64,000 bases of DNA from Pararhodobacter sp. (GTDB lineage: Bacteria; Pseudomonadota; Alphaproteobacteria; Rhodobacterales; Rhodobacteraceae). The position numbers and the translations under genes are program-made. Positions 25,547-33,209 of this stretch are shown in pieces; within the stretch, counting starts at the first letter, position 1; each line of letters begins with the position of its first letter. The stretch is from the NCBI GenBank assembly GCA_020832545.1, contig JAFIEK010000003.1, positions 1-64,000 of the forward strand. Direction: 5' to 3'. Under the pieces are notes generated by a model that saw nothing but the letters and a program-made list of their open reading frames with translations, was not told the DNA's origin and searched no databases.

Positions 25547-25800
25547 TCGCCGGGCTGCTCACCGGAATCGCCGCGAGCCCGTAGATGCGGGCGGCTTTGC
25601 GATACGGCGCCATTGTAGTCGCCGTGCTCCTGTTTCTGTTTTCGCTTCGGCGGTCCGGCGAGCGAGCGGGACGACTGGCCGAACGACTTGTGACCACGTA
25701 GAAGACCAAAGACGCCCAACGCAGAATGCTGGAAGCAGCCGCTCTCCGTCCTCGCGGTCGTGACGAACTTGCTGAGCGGTTGCGCGATGGGCATTTCTGA
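25543..25800 (+). pseudogene. Rz-like inner-membrane spanin with two in-frame TAG codons
   Basis: One continuous frame of 86 codons from GTG 25543 to TGA 25798-25800 is broken only by TAG at 25582 and TAG at 25699. Between them an ATG at 25585 begins MRAALRYGAIVVAVLLFLFS, a single N-terminal membrane anchor, followed by basic helix; after the second TAG the frame continues KTKDAQRRMLEAAALRPRGR and ends ELAERLRDGHF, a recurring end of small Rz-like proteins in Rhodobacterales phages. The clean continuation past each TAG shows that both are single-codon changes in a once-intact gene. Without suppression the protein is truncated to about 38 residues. Confidence 0.7.
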
Positions 25801-25899
25801 CCCGCGCATCGCAACCGTCTGCCCACCCGTGGTCGAATACAGCCGGGCGTTCTAGGCGCGCGGGGCGCACGAACTGACGTTGCTCAGGGATGATTCGGC

Positions 25900-25907
25900 G
25901 GTCGTCA
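25900..25907. repeat. IS66 target-site duplication, left copy
   Basis: GGTCGTCA directly abuts the left inverted repeat. The identical octamer follows the right end at 28419-28426. Eight base pairs is the duplication size of the IS66 family. Confidence 0.93.
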
Positions 25908-25992
25908 GTAAGCGGTGCGTCAGCCCCGTGGTTTTGGCTTGATGTGACTTCAGGCATGCCATCCTGCAACTGAGTTTGCAGGAGGATGGCTG

Positions 25993-26418
25993 GTGGAGCA
26001 CCAAAACGAGCACCGGATGGAGGCTTGCGGGGCGAAGGGAGTGTCACGGATGGAGGTCCTTGATGGCCCGACGGGACGGCGGCGCTGGCCAGATGACCTC
26101 AAGGCGCGGATTGTGGCGGAGAGTTTTCAGCCGGGGGCGCGGGTCTGCGATGTTGCAGCGAAGTATGGATTGATTGCTCGGCATCTATCCGGATGGCGCG
26201 GTCTTGCCCGGAAGGGGCAACTGGTCCTTCCGGTCGACGCAGCCCCCACTTTCGTGCCGCTGGTGATTGAGCCATCAGCTCCAGAGGCAGCCGCTGCCGC
26301 ACCAGTGGACACGGCAGTGATCAGGGTCGAGATCTGTGGCGCGGTTCTGCATGTGGCGCCGGACTGCAGCCCGGAGCGTGCAGCTGCTTTGGCAGCGGCC
26401 TTGAGGAAGGTGCTGTGA
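25993..26418 (+). CDS. tnpA: IS66 TnpA accessory protein
   Basis: A 141-residue protein from GTG 25993 (ATG 26050, MEVLDGPTGRRRWPDDLKAR, is an alternative). Residues about 30-75 carry the helix-turn-helix RRRWPDDLKARIVAESFQPG, ARVCDVAAKYGLIARHLSGW, typical of IS66 OrfA. The C-terminal half is a variable linker and ends in the conserved-looking SPERAAALAAALRKVL. Its stop overlaps the tnpB start (GTGA). Confidence 0.88.
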   Translation: MEHQNEHRMEACGAKGVSRMEVLDGPTGRRRWPDDLKARIVAESFQPGARVCDVAAKYGLIARHLSGWRGLARKGQLVLPVDAAPTFVPLVIEPSAPEAAAAAPVDTAVIRVEICGAVLHVAPDCSPERAAALAAALRKVL

Positions 26419-26768
26419 TCTTTCCTGATCAGGCGGTCCGGATCGTGATCGCGACCAATCCGGTGGACTTCCGCAAAGGGCACGACGGGCTTGCGGCCGT
26501 GGCGCATGCCGAGCTGGGCTTTGCACCCAAGGCGGGGGTGATGGTGGTATTCCGCTCCAAACGTGGCGACCGGATCAAGGTTCTCTTCTGGGATGGCTGC
26601 GGGGTCGTGATGATCTACAAGCGGTTGGAACAGGGCGGCTTTGCCTGGCCCAAGGTCAGCGACGGGGTCATGCGCCTGTCGCGTGTGCAGTTTGAAGCTC
26701 TGTTCGCAGGCCTTGATTGGCGCCGCATCCGCGCACCGCGACCTTTGCAGCTTACCGCGACAGAATGA
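26415..26768 (+). CDS. tnpB: IS66 TnpB (Orf2)
   Basis: A 117-residue protein with the highly conserved IS66 Orf2 signature: VRIVIATNPVDFRKGHDGLA near residue 8, then FRSKRGDRIKVLFWDGCGVV and YKRLEQGGFAWPKV. It is required for IS66 transposition but its biochemical role is unclear. Start is GTG 26415. The gene appears intact. Confidence 0.95.
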   Translation: MIFPDQAVRIVIATNPVDFRKGHDGLAAVAHAELGFAPKAGVMVVFRSKRGDRIKVLFWDGCGVVMIYKRLEQGGFAWPKVSDGVMRLSRVQFEALFAGLDWRRIRAPRPLQLTATE

Positions 26769-26822
26769 CTCGGATCGCTTTGTAAATATGGGCAACTGTC
26801 GGGGGACGCGGTATGAGCAGCC

Positions 26823-28389
26823 ATGTCTGTTTCCGCCTTGCAACCCATTGATCTGGAAACCCTTCCGCCCGCCGTGCGCGAGGCGTTTGTGGCCATGCAG
26901 GCCAAGGTCGCGGGCCTTGAGGCTCAGACCAAACGCCAAGATTACCTGATCGCTGAACTGCGGCACGCGCTCTACGGCAAACGATCAGAGCAGTTGGTCC
27001 CCGACGAGCGCCAACTGGCTTTCGAGGATCTGGAAACGGCTGTCGCCGAGGCCGAGGCGGCCCGGGATGCGCCCTTAGAATGCAACGCCGATGGCAAACC
27101 CAGACGCCCGGCAGCCAAACGCAATCTTGGTCATCTGCCAGACCATCTGCCGCGCATTGAACAGGTGATCGAACCTGCGCAAAAGGTCTGCCCCTGCGGC
27201 TGCGCTGATATGGTGAAGATCGGCGAGGATCGTGCTGAACGGCTGGATATCATTCCCGCCCGCTCTCAGGTCATCGTCACCGTCCGCCCCCGCTATGCCT
27301 GCCGGCGTTGCGATGCAAGCATCACACAGGCTGCGACGCCGAACTGGCTGATCGAAGGCGGTCTGCCAACCGAGGGCACTCTCGCCCATGTCGCTGTCTC
27401 CAAATACGCAGACCACTTGCCGCTTTACCGCCAGTGCCAGATTTACAGCCGGGGTGGTGTGGATCTGGATCGGTCCACCCTCGCAAGCTGGTGTGGCACG
27501 ACAGCCTATCATCTGGCCCCGGTCGTCGACCGGATGCTCACCCACCTCAAGCGATCGGGTCGGCTGTTCATGGACGAGACCCGGGCGCCTGTGCTTGATC
27601 CTAAGGCGGGCAAGACCAAGACGGATACTCTGGGCGCTGACCCGCGATGATCGCGGCTGGGGTGGTGCCGATCCGCCCGCCGTCGTCTTCACCTATGCCG
27701 CCGGGCGCCACGGCAGCCATGCGATGGACATTCTGACCGGCTTCAACGGCATCCTGCAGGTTGACGGATATACCGGCTATAACGCATTGGCCGAACCAAA
27801 GCGCGTGGGTGGCGCGCCTCTGCAACTCGCCTATTGCTGGGCGCATGCCCGGCGCAAGCTGCACGACATCTATCAGAAGGACGGCTCCGAGATTGCCGCC
27901 GAAGGCCTGCGCCGCATCGCCCAGATCTACAAGATCGAAGCCAGCGTCCGAGGTTGTTCGCCCGAAGAACGTCTTGCCGCACGCCAGGCGCAATCCGCCC
28001 CGTTGGTCGCCGACTTCCGTCTCTGGCTGACCCATCAGCGCAGCCGCATCTCCGCCAAGTCCCGCCTCGGCGAGAAGCTCGGCTACATCCACCGCCACTG
28101 GGACGGGTTGCAAATCTTCCTGACAGATGGCCGCGTCGAAATGGACACCAACCCGGTCGAAAACACCATCCGACCCATAACCCTCAATCGTAAGAATGCG
28201 CTGTTCGCAGGTCACGATGAGGGCGGACGCACCTGGGCGCGCATGGCCTCGCTCATTGAAACCTGCAAGCTGAACGCCGTCGATCCCTACGCCTACCTGC
28301 GCGAAACACTGACCGCCATCGCGCACGGCCACCCCGCGTCACGTATCGACAACCTCATGCCGTGGGCATTCCAAAAGCCGTCAAGCTGA
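26823..28389 (+). pseudogene. tnpC: IS66 TnpC transposase, frameshifted
   Basis: The first part (26823 to about 27630) encodes the coiled N-terminus, the zinc-ribbon region (VCPCGCADM; YACRRCDASI) and the start of the catalytic domain up to FMDETRAPVLDPKAGKTKTDT. The frame then ends at TGA 27648. The remaining catalytic part continues in another frame, WALTRDDRGWGGADPPAVVF to QKPSS at 28389. A 2-nt loss near 27630-27632 would restore the usual 'DTLWALTRDD' junction. The DDE acidic residues lie in both halves (DETR before, D in LQVDGYTGY and E in PVENTIRP after), so the enzyme is probably inactive. Confidence 0.9.
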
Positions 28390-28418
28390 ACTGCCAACGG
28401 GGTTCAGGCACCGCTTAC

Positions 28419-28426
28419 GGTCGTCA
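28419..28426. repeat. IS66 target-site duplication, right copy
   Basis: GGTCGTCA directly after the right inverted repeat, identical to 25900-25907. Confidence 0.93.
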
Positions 28427-28602
28427 AGATGATGAATGACTATGCTGTAATGCGCGAACAGGCACGCTCGTGCGCAAACGCTTGAAACTCAACGCGAGTT
28501 GTCAACCATACACCAGCCAGGTATAGAGTTGAGAAATAAACCCATTTTAGCCGATGGTGCTCGATCTATATTCACGGCGTGGTGTAAACTAGGCCGTTCC
28601 CG

Positions 28603-29061
28603 TCAGTCAGCAAAAGCACCTTCGATAAGCTGAGCGTAGTCACGTAAAAACTCCTCCCCCGAATAGGGTTTTGTTTCACGTTCGCTGGAGAGATAATCGT
28701 AACCACCGCTCGCATATGCGTTCATGCGCCGCATGCCTTCATCAGTCAGTTGGTTGGGACTGTGTGGGTTGACTAAACGCTTGAACATATCGCGTACCGA
28801 TTCACGTTCGAATACTTCAATGCCGGCCTTCTTGAGTTCGGCCATTACAAGAAGCCCGATCAGGAAACGGCTCGCCTCTTTGTAATCCTCGGGGAAATTC
28901 TCGACCATCTCTGCAGTGGCGCCGACTTCGTTGCTCCGGCCACTAGCGAAGCCAGCCAATAGGCAAAAATAATATCGGTCGAAGTCAACCTTAAAATGCT
29001 CAAAATTTTCAATTTTGTTGAACCAAGTGCGCGCATCGTTGCGCATACGAAAACGAGCCAT
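28603..29061 (-). CDS. Unrecognised 152-aa protein, last gene of the six-gene module
   Basis: A 152-residue, mainly helical protein (MARFRMRNDARTWFNKIENF). The middle contains FDRYYFCLLAGFASGRSNEV and ASRFLIGLLVMAELKKAGIE, and the C-terminal third MRRMNAYASGGYDYLSS. The pattern 'Y...LAGF..GR ... YA.GG.D.L' is faintly like small Dnd-associated proteins (I recall a family called dnd system-associated protein 4), but this is a weak resemblance. Its ATG overlaps the stop of the ATPase gene (TGATG), so it is translated with it and is probably a partner of that ATPase, comparable to the small 'middle' components of ABC-type defence systems. Confidence 0.75.
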   Translation of the reverse strand: MARFRMRNDARTWFNKIENFEHFKVDFDRYYFCLLAGFASGRSNEVGATAEMVENFPEDYKEASRFLIGLLVMAELKKAGIEVFERESVRDMFKRLVNPHSPNQLTDEGMRRMNAYASGGYDYLSSERETKPYSGEEFLRDYAQLIEGAFAD

Positions 29062-31040
29062 CAGATCTCCTCCACATCGGTCACGTCAAACTGCATGAAG
29101 TAATCGCGATCCTTTACCAGTGTTGCGGACTCAGTCTGAACGACACCTTGCGTCGGAAGATTTTCTTCAAGCCGCTTTGTGCCATCTGTGCGACGGAACA
29201 TGGTTAAGAACAAACAATCATCTGACGCCTTTTCGAGCGCTTGAACGAAACCGGGCCGCTCGGTATTAATCGTAAAGCCAACAAACTGCGTACATAGCTC
29301 AGGAATAAGCCGCCCAATCTTTCGACGCACTCCCTCGTCGATAGGTCCGGCGGGACTGTCAACAATCAATGGAAAATCATTATTCCCACGCTTCAGTGCA
29401 CTCATAAGAAAAGTATAGCCGACCGACAATTTCTGCCCGGCACTAGCACCACTTTGATTGGCCAAGTGGAGCGACTTGTCGATGCGTTCCACGCGCAGTG
29501 GATCATTGGAGAGCACCACTTCAAGGCGTTCGTTTGTGGCCCGCAGCAAGTCGGCGCGAATCGCGTCGCGCGCAAGCAATTCGGCGCTTTCGAAGATAGT
29601 TCTCAGTGCATCCGTCTTTTTTCTTAGCTCAACTGTCTTACTGAGCTCCGCAATCTTACCCTTAACTTCATCAAGTTTCTTTTTGATGAGCTTTAGTGAA
29701 AGGATTGTACCCCCGGTATCTTCCTCGCTAGGATCGTCGATATCATGAAGCGCTTGCTTGTAGCGCTCAAGATCAATCAGCAACGAATCAAGCGCGGCTT
29801 TCCACGATTCGAGTTCAGCGTCTCCTGCGTCGATCAGTTTCTTTGCGAGGAAATCAAGTGTCTGTTTAGCTTCCTTCTGCTGGCGTTTTGCAGTGACGAG
29901 TTCCTTCAGGCCAGCTTCTAGGCGAGTGTGGCGACTATCCTCCTCGGTTGGGGACACAAAACGTGATATATCACTTTTTAGGGCGTTGATTGTCGCGGAC
30001 TCATCGTAGTCAAGATAACCCATAGCACGCTTCGTGATTTCTTTAGCGGCCGCTTCAGTCATGGGGCGGCCGCAGATGCATTCCTCATCTTTCACGAGAT
30101 CATCGAAGAACTGTGCTGAGCTGGTTTCGGGCAAGCGTAAATTGTCGAGATTATCCCTAAGCAGAACGAGTTGCTCGCAGAACTTTGGATGTACAGCGAG
30201 CGGCATTCTCATCAGTCCCATGACGGTTCCAGAGATGGTGCTCACGGCGTTATCGGCGTTCTGAAGGTTGAACTGGGCTTCACCATGCTGAATCTTAGTA
30301 GATTCAACATTTCCAATTTTTTCTGCAATCTTTTTTTCAAGCTTAGCTGCTTCGATAGTGCCAGCTTCGATCTTACTCTCTGCAATCCCTCTAGCCTTTA
30401 TCAGTCTCGTTTGCTGAGTAAGAAGCGCGTCATGCGTAGCGTTGAGCTTTTCGAGTGCGCTAGCGCTCTTAGGACCACCTTGGCTGGTTGCCTGTTTCCA
30501 TTGCAGCTCCACGGTATTTGACACAATACCGAGCAAGTCGAGCTGGCATAGGGCTCCGATCGCTTCATCGGCGCGCTGAGTGCCTTGGGTGAGTAGATTA
30601 TCGGCAAACTCACCGTCAAATATGAACAGCTCAAGAAATGCCGGCGTTAAAAACTGGAGCATATTCGCGGGCGGCTCCCATCGATTCTTGACGCCACCAC
30701 TATTCGGCGCGGTTGTTCGATATGAGGCACTTGCAGCCTCAAAGTCGAGGATCAGTTCGAAGGTCAACGGCTTGCCATTAACTAACAGTGTCACGCGGAA
30801 TTTGCCGGTTTCGTTGGTCGCTCCTGGCCGACGTAATTCGCGGATCCGCGCAGGTGTCCAATTTCCCGCTGTTCCGGTCAGCGCAGCGCGCAGCAACTCG
30901 AGTGTCGTCGTCTTGCCTGTTCCGTTGGGCATTTGGACCAGTGCGACACGGGCGGGGGTGCCATTCTTACCGGTGAGATCAATAGTGATGTCGGGACAGC
31001 GCATGCCCTCAACCATCCAGCCAGCAAGACTAATCTGCAT
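29061..31040 (-). CDS. SMC/DndD-like ATPase
   Basis: A 659-residue ATPase of the Rad50/SMC type. Walker A is NGTGKTT (about 39-45). A FIFDGE segment (140-144) matches the FFFDGE of DndD in this same window (154-157). Long heptad-rich stretches (about 175-260 and 350-470) are coiled coil, with CICG near the middle as a possible hinge or hook. The C-terminal lobe has signature-like ASAGQKLSVGYTFLMSAL and Walker B PLIVDSPAGPID. DndD-type ATPases act on DNA within modification or restriction complexes. It overlaps the 65-aa gene upstream by 11 bp and the 152-aa gene downstream by one base. Confidence 0.85.
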   Translation of the reverse strand: MQISLAGWMVEGMRCPDITIDLTGKNGTPARVALVQMPNGTGKTTTLELLRAALTGTAGNWTPARIRELRRPGATNETGKFRVTLLVNGKPLTFELILDFEAASASYRTTAPNSGGVKNRWEPPANMLQFLTPAFLELFIFDGEFADNLLTQGTQRADEAIGALCQLDLLGIVSNTVELQWKQATSQGGPKSASALEKLNATHDALLTQQTRLIKARGIAESKIEAGTIEAAKLEKKIAEKIGNVESTKIQHGEAQFNLQNADNAVSTISGTVMGLMRMPLAVHPKFCEQLVLLRDNLDNLRLPETSSAQFFDDLVKDEECICGRPMTEAAAKEITKRAMGYLDYDESATINALKSDISRFVSPTEEDSRHTRLEAGLKELVTAKRQQKEAKQTLDFLAKKLIDAGDAELESWKAALDSLLIDLERYKQALHDIDDPSEEDTGGTILSLKLIKKKLDEVKGKIAELSKTVELRKKTDALRTIFESAELLARDAIRADLLRATNERLEVVLSNDPLRVERIDKSLHLANQSGASAGQKLSVGYTFLMSALKRGNNDFPLIVDSPAGPIDEGVRRKIGRLIPELCTQFVGFTINTERPGFVQALEKASDDCLFLTMFRRTDGTKRLEENLPTQGVVQTESATLVKDRDYFMQFDVTDVEEI

Positions 31041-31227
31041 TGTCAGCTCCAGGCAAAACGATTGCCGCCATTACATTTTGGTAAAAACTGAGATCTTGCT
31101 GCTCGCTGCTTTCGCCTGTACTCAGGGCTTCAAGCCAGGCAACTAGACGTTGCGCGACCTGGCGAGGCTGATCAGCCTTTTCGGCTGCATCGTACAGTGC
31201 TTTCTTAAGCGCGGGATCAAGCGCCAT
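31030..31227 (-). CDS. Small coupling protein between helicase and ATPase genes
   Basis: A 65-residue, all-helical protein (MALDPALKKALYDAAEKADQ). The start at 31227 is chosen because AGAAGGGGGG lies about 6-10 nt upstream; ATG 31233 is also possible. Its start overlaps the helicase 3' end and its stop overlaps the ATPase start, so it is wedged between the two with translational coupling. The segment QVAQRLVAWLEALSTGESSE suggests one amphipathic helix for protein contact. It is too short and overlaps both sides too neatly to be chance, so I treat it as a real subunit. No family recognised. Confidence 0.65.
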   Translation of the reverse strand: MALDPALKKALYDAAEKADQPRQVAQRLVAWLEALSTGESSEQQDLSFYQNVMAAIVLPGADNAD

Positions 31228-33202
31228 TTGCATCCCCCCTTCTGACTTGCGACAAAGTTGTGAGCCATAGGCTCCGGTCCTGATCGGCATTTGGGACCGA
31301 ATCTGTAGGACTTGCAGGTCGCACGAAATCGATCACTAGCGCACGCTTGTCGGGCTGCATAGGATCAATGCGAAGACAGCGTCCAATACGCTGGATGGTT
31401 TCGAGCCGCGCACGTGCGGATGCGAACAGCACAACGGTGTTAAGCGACCGGATATCGATCCCCTGCGATATCCGGTGGCAGGTGATGAGACAATCAATCT
31501 TACCCTGAGCGAAATCGACCAAGTGCTCGCGATCATCTTCAGCATAATAAGTGCGATATAAATGTGTGAAATTGTGAAGTAACTCTAGGATTGGCACTCC
31601 ATACTCCCTGGTCTCCACGAAGATAATGCAGCGTTCCAAAACATTCGGGTGTTCTGGCAGAAAGTCAGCGAAGACTTGCGGTTTCATTTCGGCAGTCTTG
31701 TAGACTTTGGCTATCTCGGTCCACATTTCTTCCTGGCTCATTGGCCGGCCTTCGCGCGCACGCGCCGCTTTCTTGGCATAGACGGCCTGAAGGCGGTCGC
31801 GATCGGCTTGCGTCAGGTCATAGTTCAAGGGCAAGTAATCAAATTCGGCAAGGACGCCGCGCGAGATCGCCTTTTCGAGTGGAAACTCATAGAGGACGGG
31901 ACCGAGTTCAGCTGCGATGAAAGCATTGCCATTCTGGTCATAGGCCCGTTCCGGCGTTGCGCTTAGACCGACCCGATAGGCAAACGCGGCATGCCGCCCC
32001 TGAAGCGCTTCAACTAGGCTTGGCGTAGCAAGGCCATGAACCTCATCATGGATGATCAGCATTCGCCCCTTGACTTTGTCAGGGAGACGATCGATGAGCT
32101 GGCGTAACTGCTGGCGCGATATAACCAGAAGCGCGCAGTTCGGGTCCAGCGCAAAGTCACCGGATTCGTGATGGCGCTCAAAATGGCGGTAGAGCAGCCA
32201 ATTGGGACGGCCATCTGCGATCCACTCTTCGAGCTCACCAGACCATTGGTCGAGTAAATCGGTGCCTTCCATTGTGATGATCGCGGCATCGATCGCCTTA
32301 TTGGCGATCAGCGATTGCATGATCTTGAGTGCGGTCCGGGTCTTGCCCGTGCCGGTCGCCATTTCAAGAATGCCGGCGCGTGCGGCGAGGAAGGCGGCCA
32401 CCGCTTCGTCCTGATGCGCCCAGCGCGGATCGCCGGCGGGCGCCGGTACTTCAAGCTGCGTCGAGGGCGGCGCAATTTTCCGCGGGGCACGCTCGCGCAG
32501 CTTGCCGACAACCTCCTTTGACGGCGCGAGCACCGACAGTCCAGAGGCGAGATTGTCCCAGGCCTCGTCAAATTGCTCGGTCTTGACTGCGACCCGATCC
32601 TGCTCACCAGAGACCCAGTCGCGATAAACGTCGATCGACTCATAGTTTCGACGATGGCCGCTTATCGTCTCGTTGGCTGAGCCTGTGAAGGCCGCTCGGG
32701 TGCCGTCGACAAAATCGAATACACCGATCTTCTCATGAAAAATCCCGGGATCATCGACATGTTCAGGGAACGCAAACTTAAGCTGTAGCCGGTCATTGGC
32801 AACCAGCCACGCAAAAACGCTAGCGCGTAGCGCGCGATCATCGGGAGCATCAAGTAGCGCAAGGATTTCTTTGAAGACCTGATCAATAATCACCGATCTG
32901 TAGGCCGCAATTTGTTCTGGATCCTGCAGAGAGCGCAGGGTGGCGGCGTCAGCTGGCGAGAGCTCGGGAGACGCGATCAATTGAACTGTTAGGTCGCCCT
33001 CGCGAACAAGCCGCAACAGCGCATCAGTCCAGCTGAGGAGGGCCGAGGTTGAGAAATAGCCGACGGCACGCCGATAGCGCGAGGCGCGCATCAGACATGG
33101 ATTGAAAAAATCCTTGGCAAGGTCATCCCTGCCACTGCGGTAATGGCTCTTGAGTGCCATTGGTATAGCCAAATCATCGCGTTGTTCATCCAATTGAGTC
33201 AT
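31217..33202 (-). CDS. PLD-nuclease/SF2 helicase fusion
   Basis: A 661-residue protein; the start at 33202 (MTQLDEQRDDLAIPMALKSH) has GAGGAA upstream. Residues about 15-190 are a phospholipase-D-type nuclease domain with an HKD motif, FHEKIGVFDF (H156, K158) and FTGSANET (G174, S175, N177). Residues about 258-640 are a superfamily 2 helicase: Walker A ATGTGKT (282-288), DEVH (386-389), LSATPE, and motif VI QRIGRCLRID. One HKD per chain implies a dimeric nuclease. Such fusions occur as restriction effectors, including one linked to DNA phosphorothioation; here it may be the DNA-cutting arm of the module. Confidence 0.9.
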   Translation of the reverse strand: MTQLDEQRDDLAIPMALKSHYRSGRDDLAKDFFNPCLMRASRYRRAVGYFSTSALLSWTDALLRLVREGDLTVQLIASPELSPADAATLRSLQDPEQIAAYRSVIIDQVFKEILALLDAPDDRALRASVFAWLVANDRLQLKFAFPEHVDDPGIFHEKIGVFDFVDGTRAAFTGSANETISGHRRNYESIDVYRDWVSGEQDRVAVKTEQFDEAWDNLASGLSVLAPSKEVVGKLRERAPRKIAPPSTQLEVPAPAGDPRWAHQDEAVAAFLAARAGILEMATGTGKTRTALKIMQSLIANKAIDAAIITMEGTDLLDQWSGELEEWIADGRPNWLLYRHFERHHESGDFALDPNCALLVISRQQLRQLIDRLPDKVKGRMLIIHDEVHGLATPSLVEALQGRHAAFAYRVGLSATPERAYDQNGNAFIAAELGPVLYEFPLEKAISRGVLAEFDYLPLNYDLTQADRDRLQAVYAKKAARAREGRPMSQEEMWTEIAKVYKTAEMKPQVFADFLPEHPNVLERCIIFVETREYGVPILELLHNFTHLYRTYYAEDDREHLVDFAQGKIDCLITCHRISQGIDIRSLNTVVLFASARARLETIQRIGRCLRIDPMQPDKRALVIDFVRPASPTDSVPNADQDRSLWLTTLSQVRRGDANGA

Positions 33203-33209
33203 GACGCGA

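Larger units (their letters stand above)
25908..28418 (+). mobile_element. Complete IS66-family insertion sequence, 2511 bp
   Basis: The left end GTAAGCGGTGCGTCAGCCCC and the reverse complement of the right end GTAAGCGGTGCCTGAACCCC match at 17 of 20 positions and extend further. Perfect 8-bp duplications (GGTCGTCA) flank the element. Inside are the three IS66 genes in order: tnpA, tnpB and tnpC. tnpC carries a frameshift, so the copy is probably unable to move by itself. The intact target duplication indicates no rearrangement since insertion into the spanin gene. Confidence 0.95.
25760..28485 (+). pseudogene. Rz1-like outer-membrane spanin, one TAG codon and IS66 insertion
   Basis: In the +1 frame relative to the Rz-like gene and nested in its 3' end, LLSGCAMGISDPRIATVCPP starts with a lipobox (LSGC), as Rz1 lipoproteins do. 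The frame meets TAG at 25853 and then runs ARGAHELTLLRDDSAVV to 25907, where the IS66 element begins. Removing the element and one copy of the 8-bp duplication rejoins the frame: KMMNDYAVMREQARSCANA and TGA 28483-28485. The start is uncertain (GTG 25760 or further upstream). The gene is dead through the insertion. Confidence 0.65.

Noticed and set aside
25543-28485. Recoding of TAG as an amino acid across the prophage
   Set aside because: TAG ends at least the gene at 83-301 and the 65-aa gene normally; only the lysis genes show internal TAG, which fits decay better.
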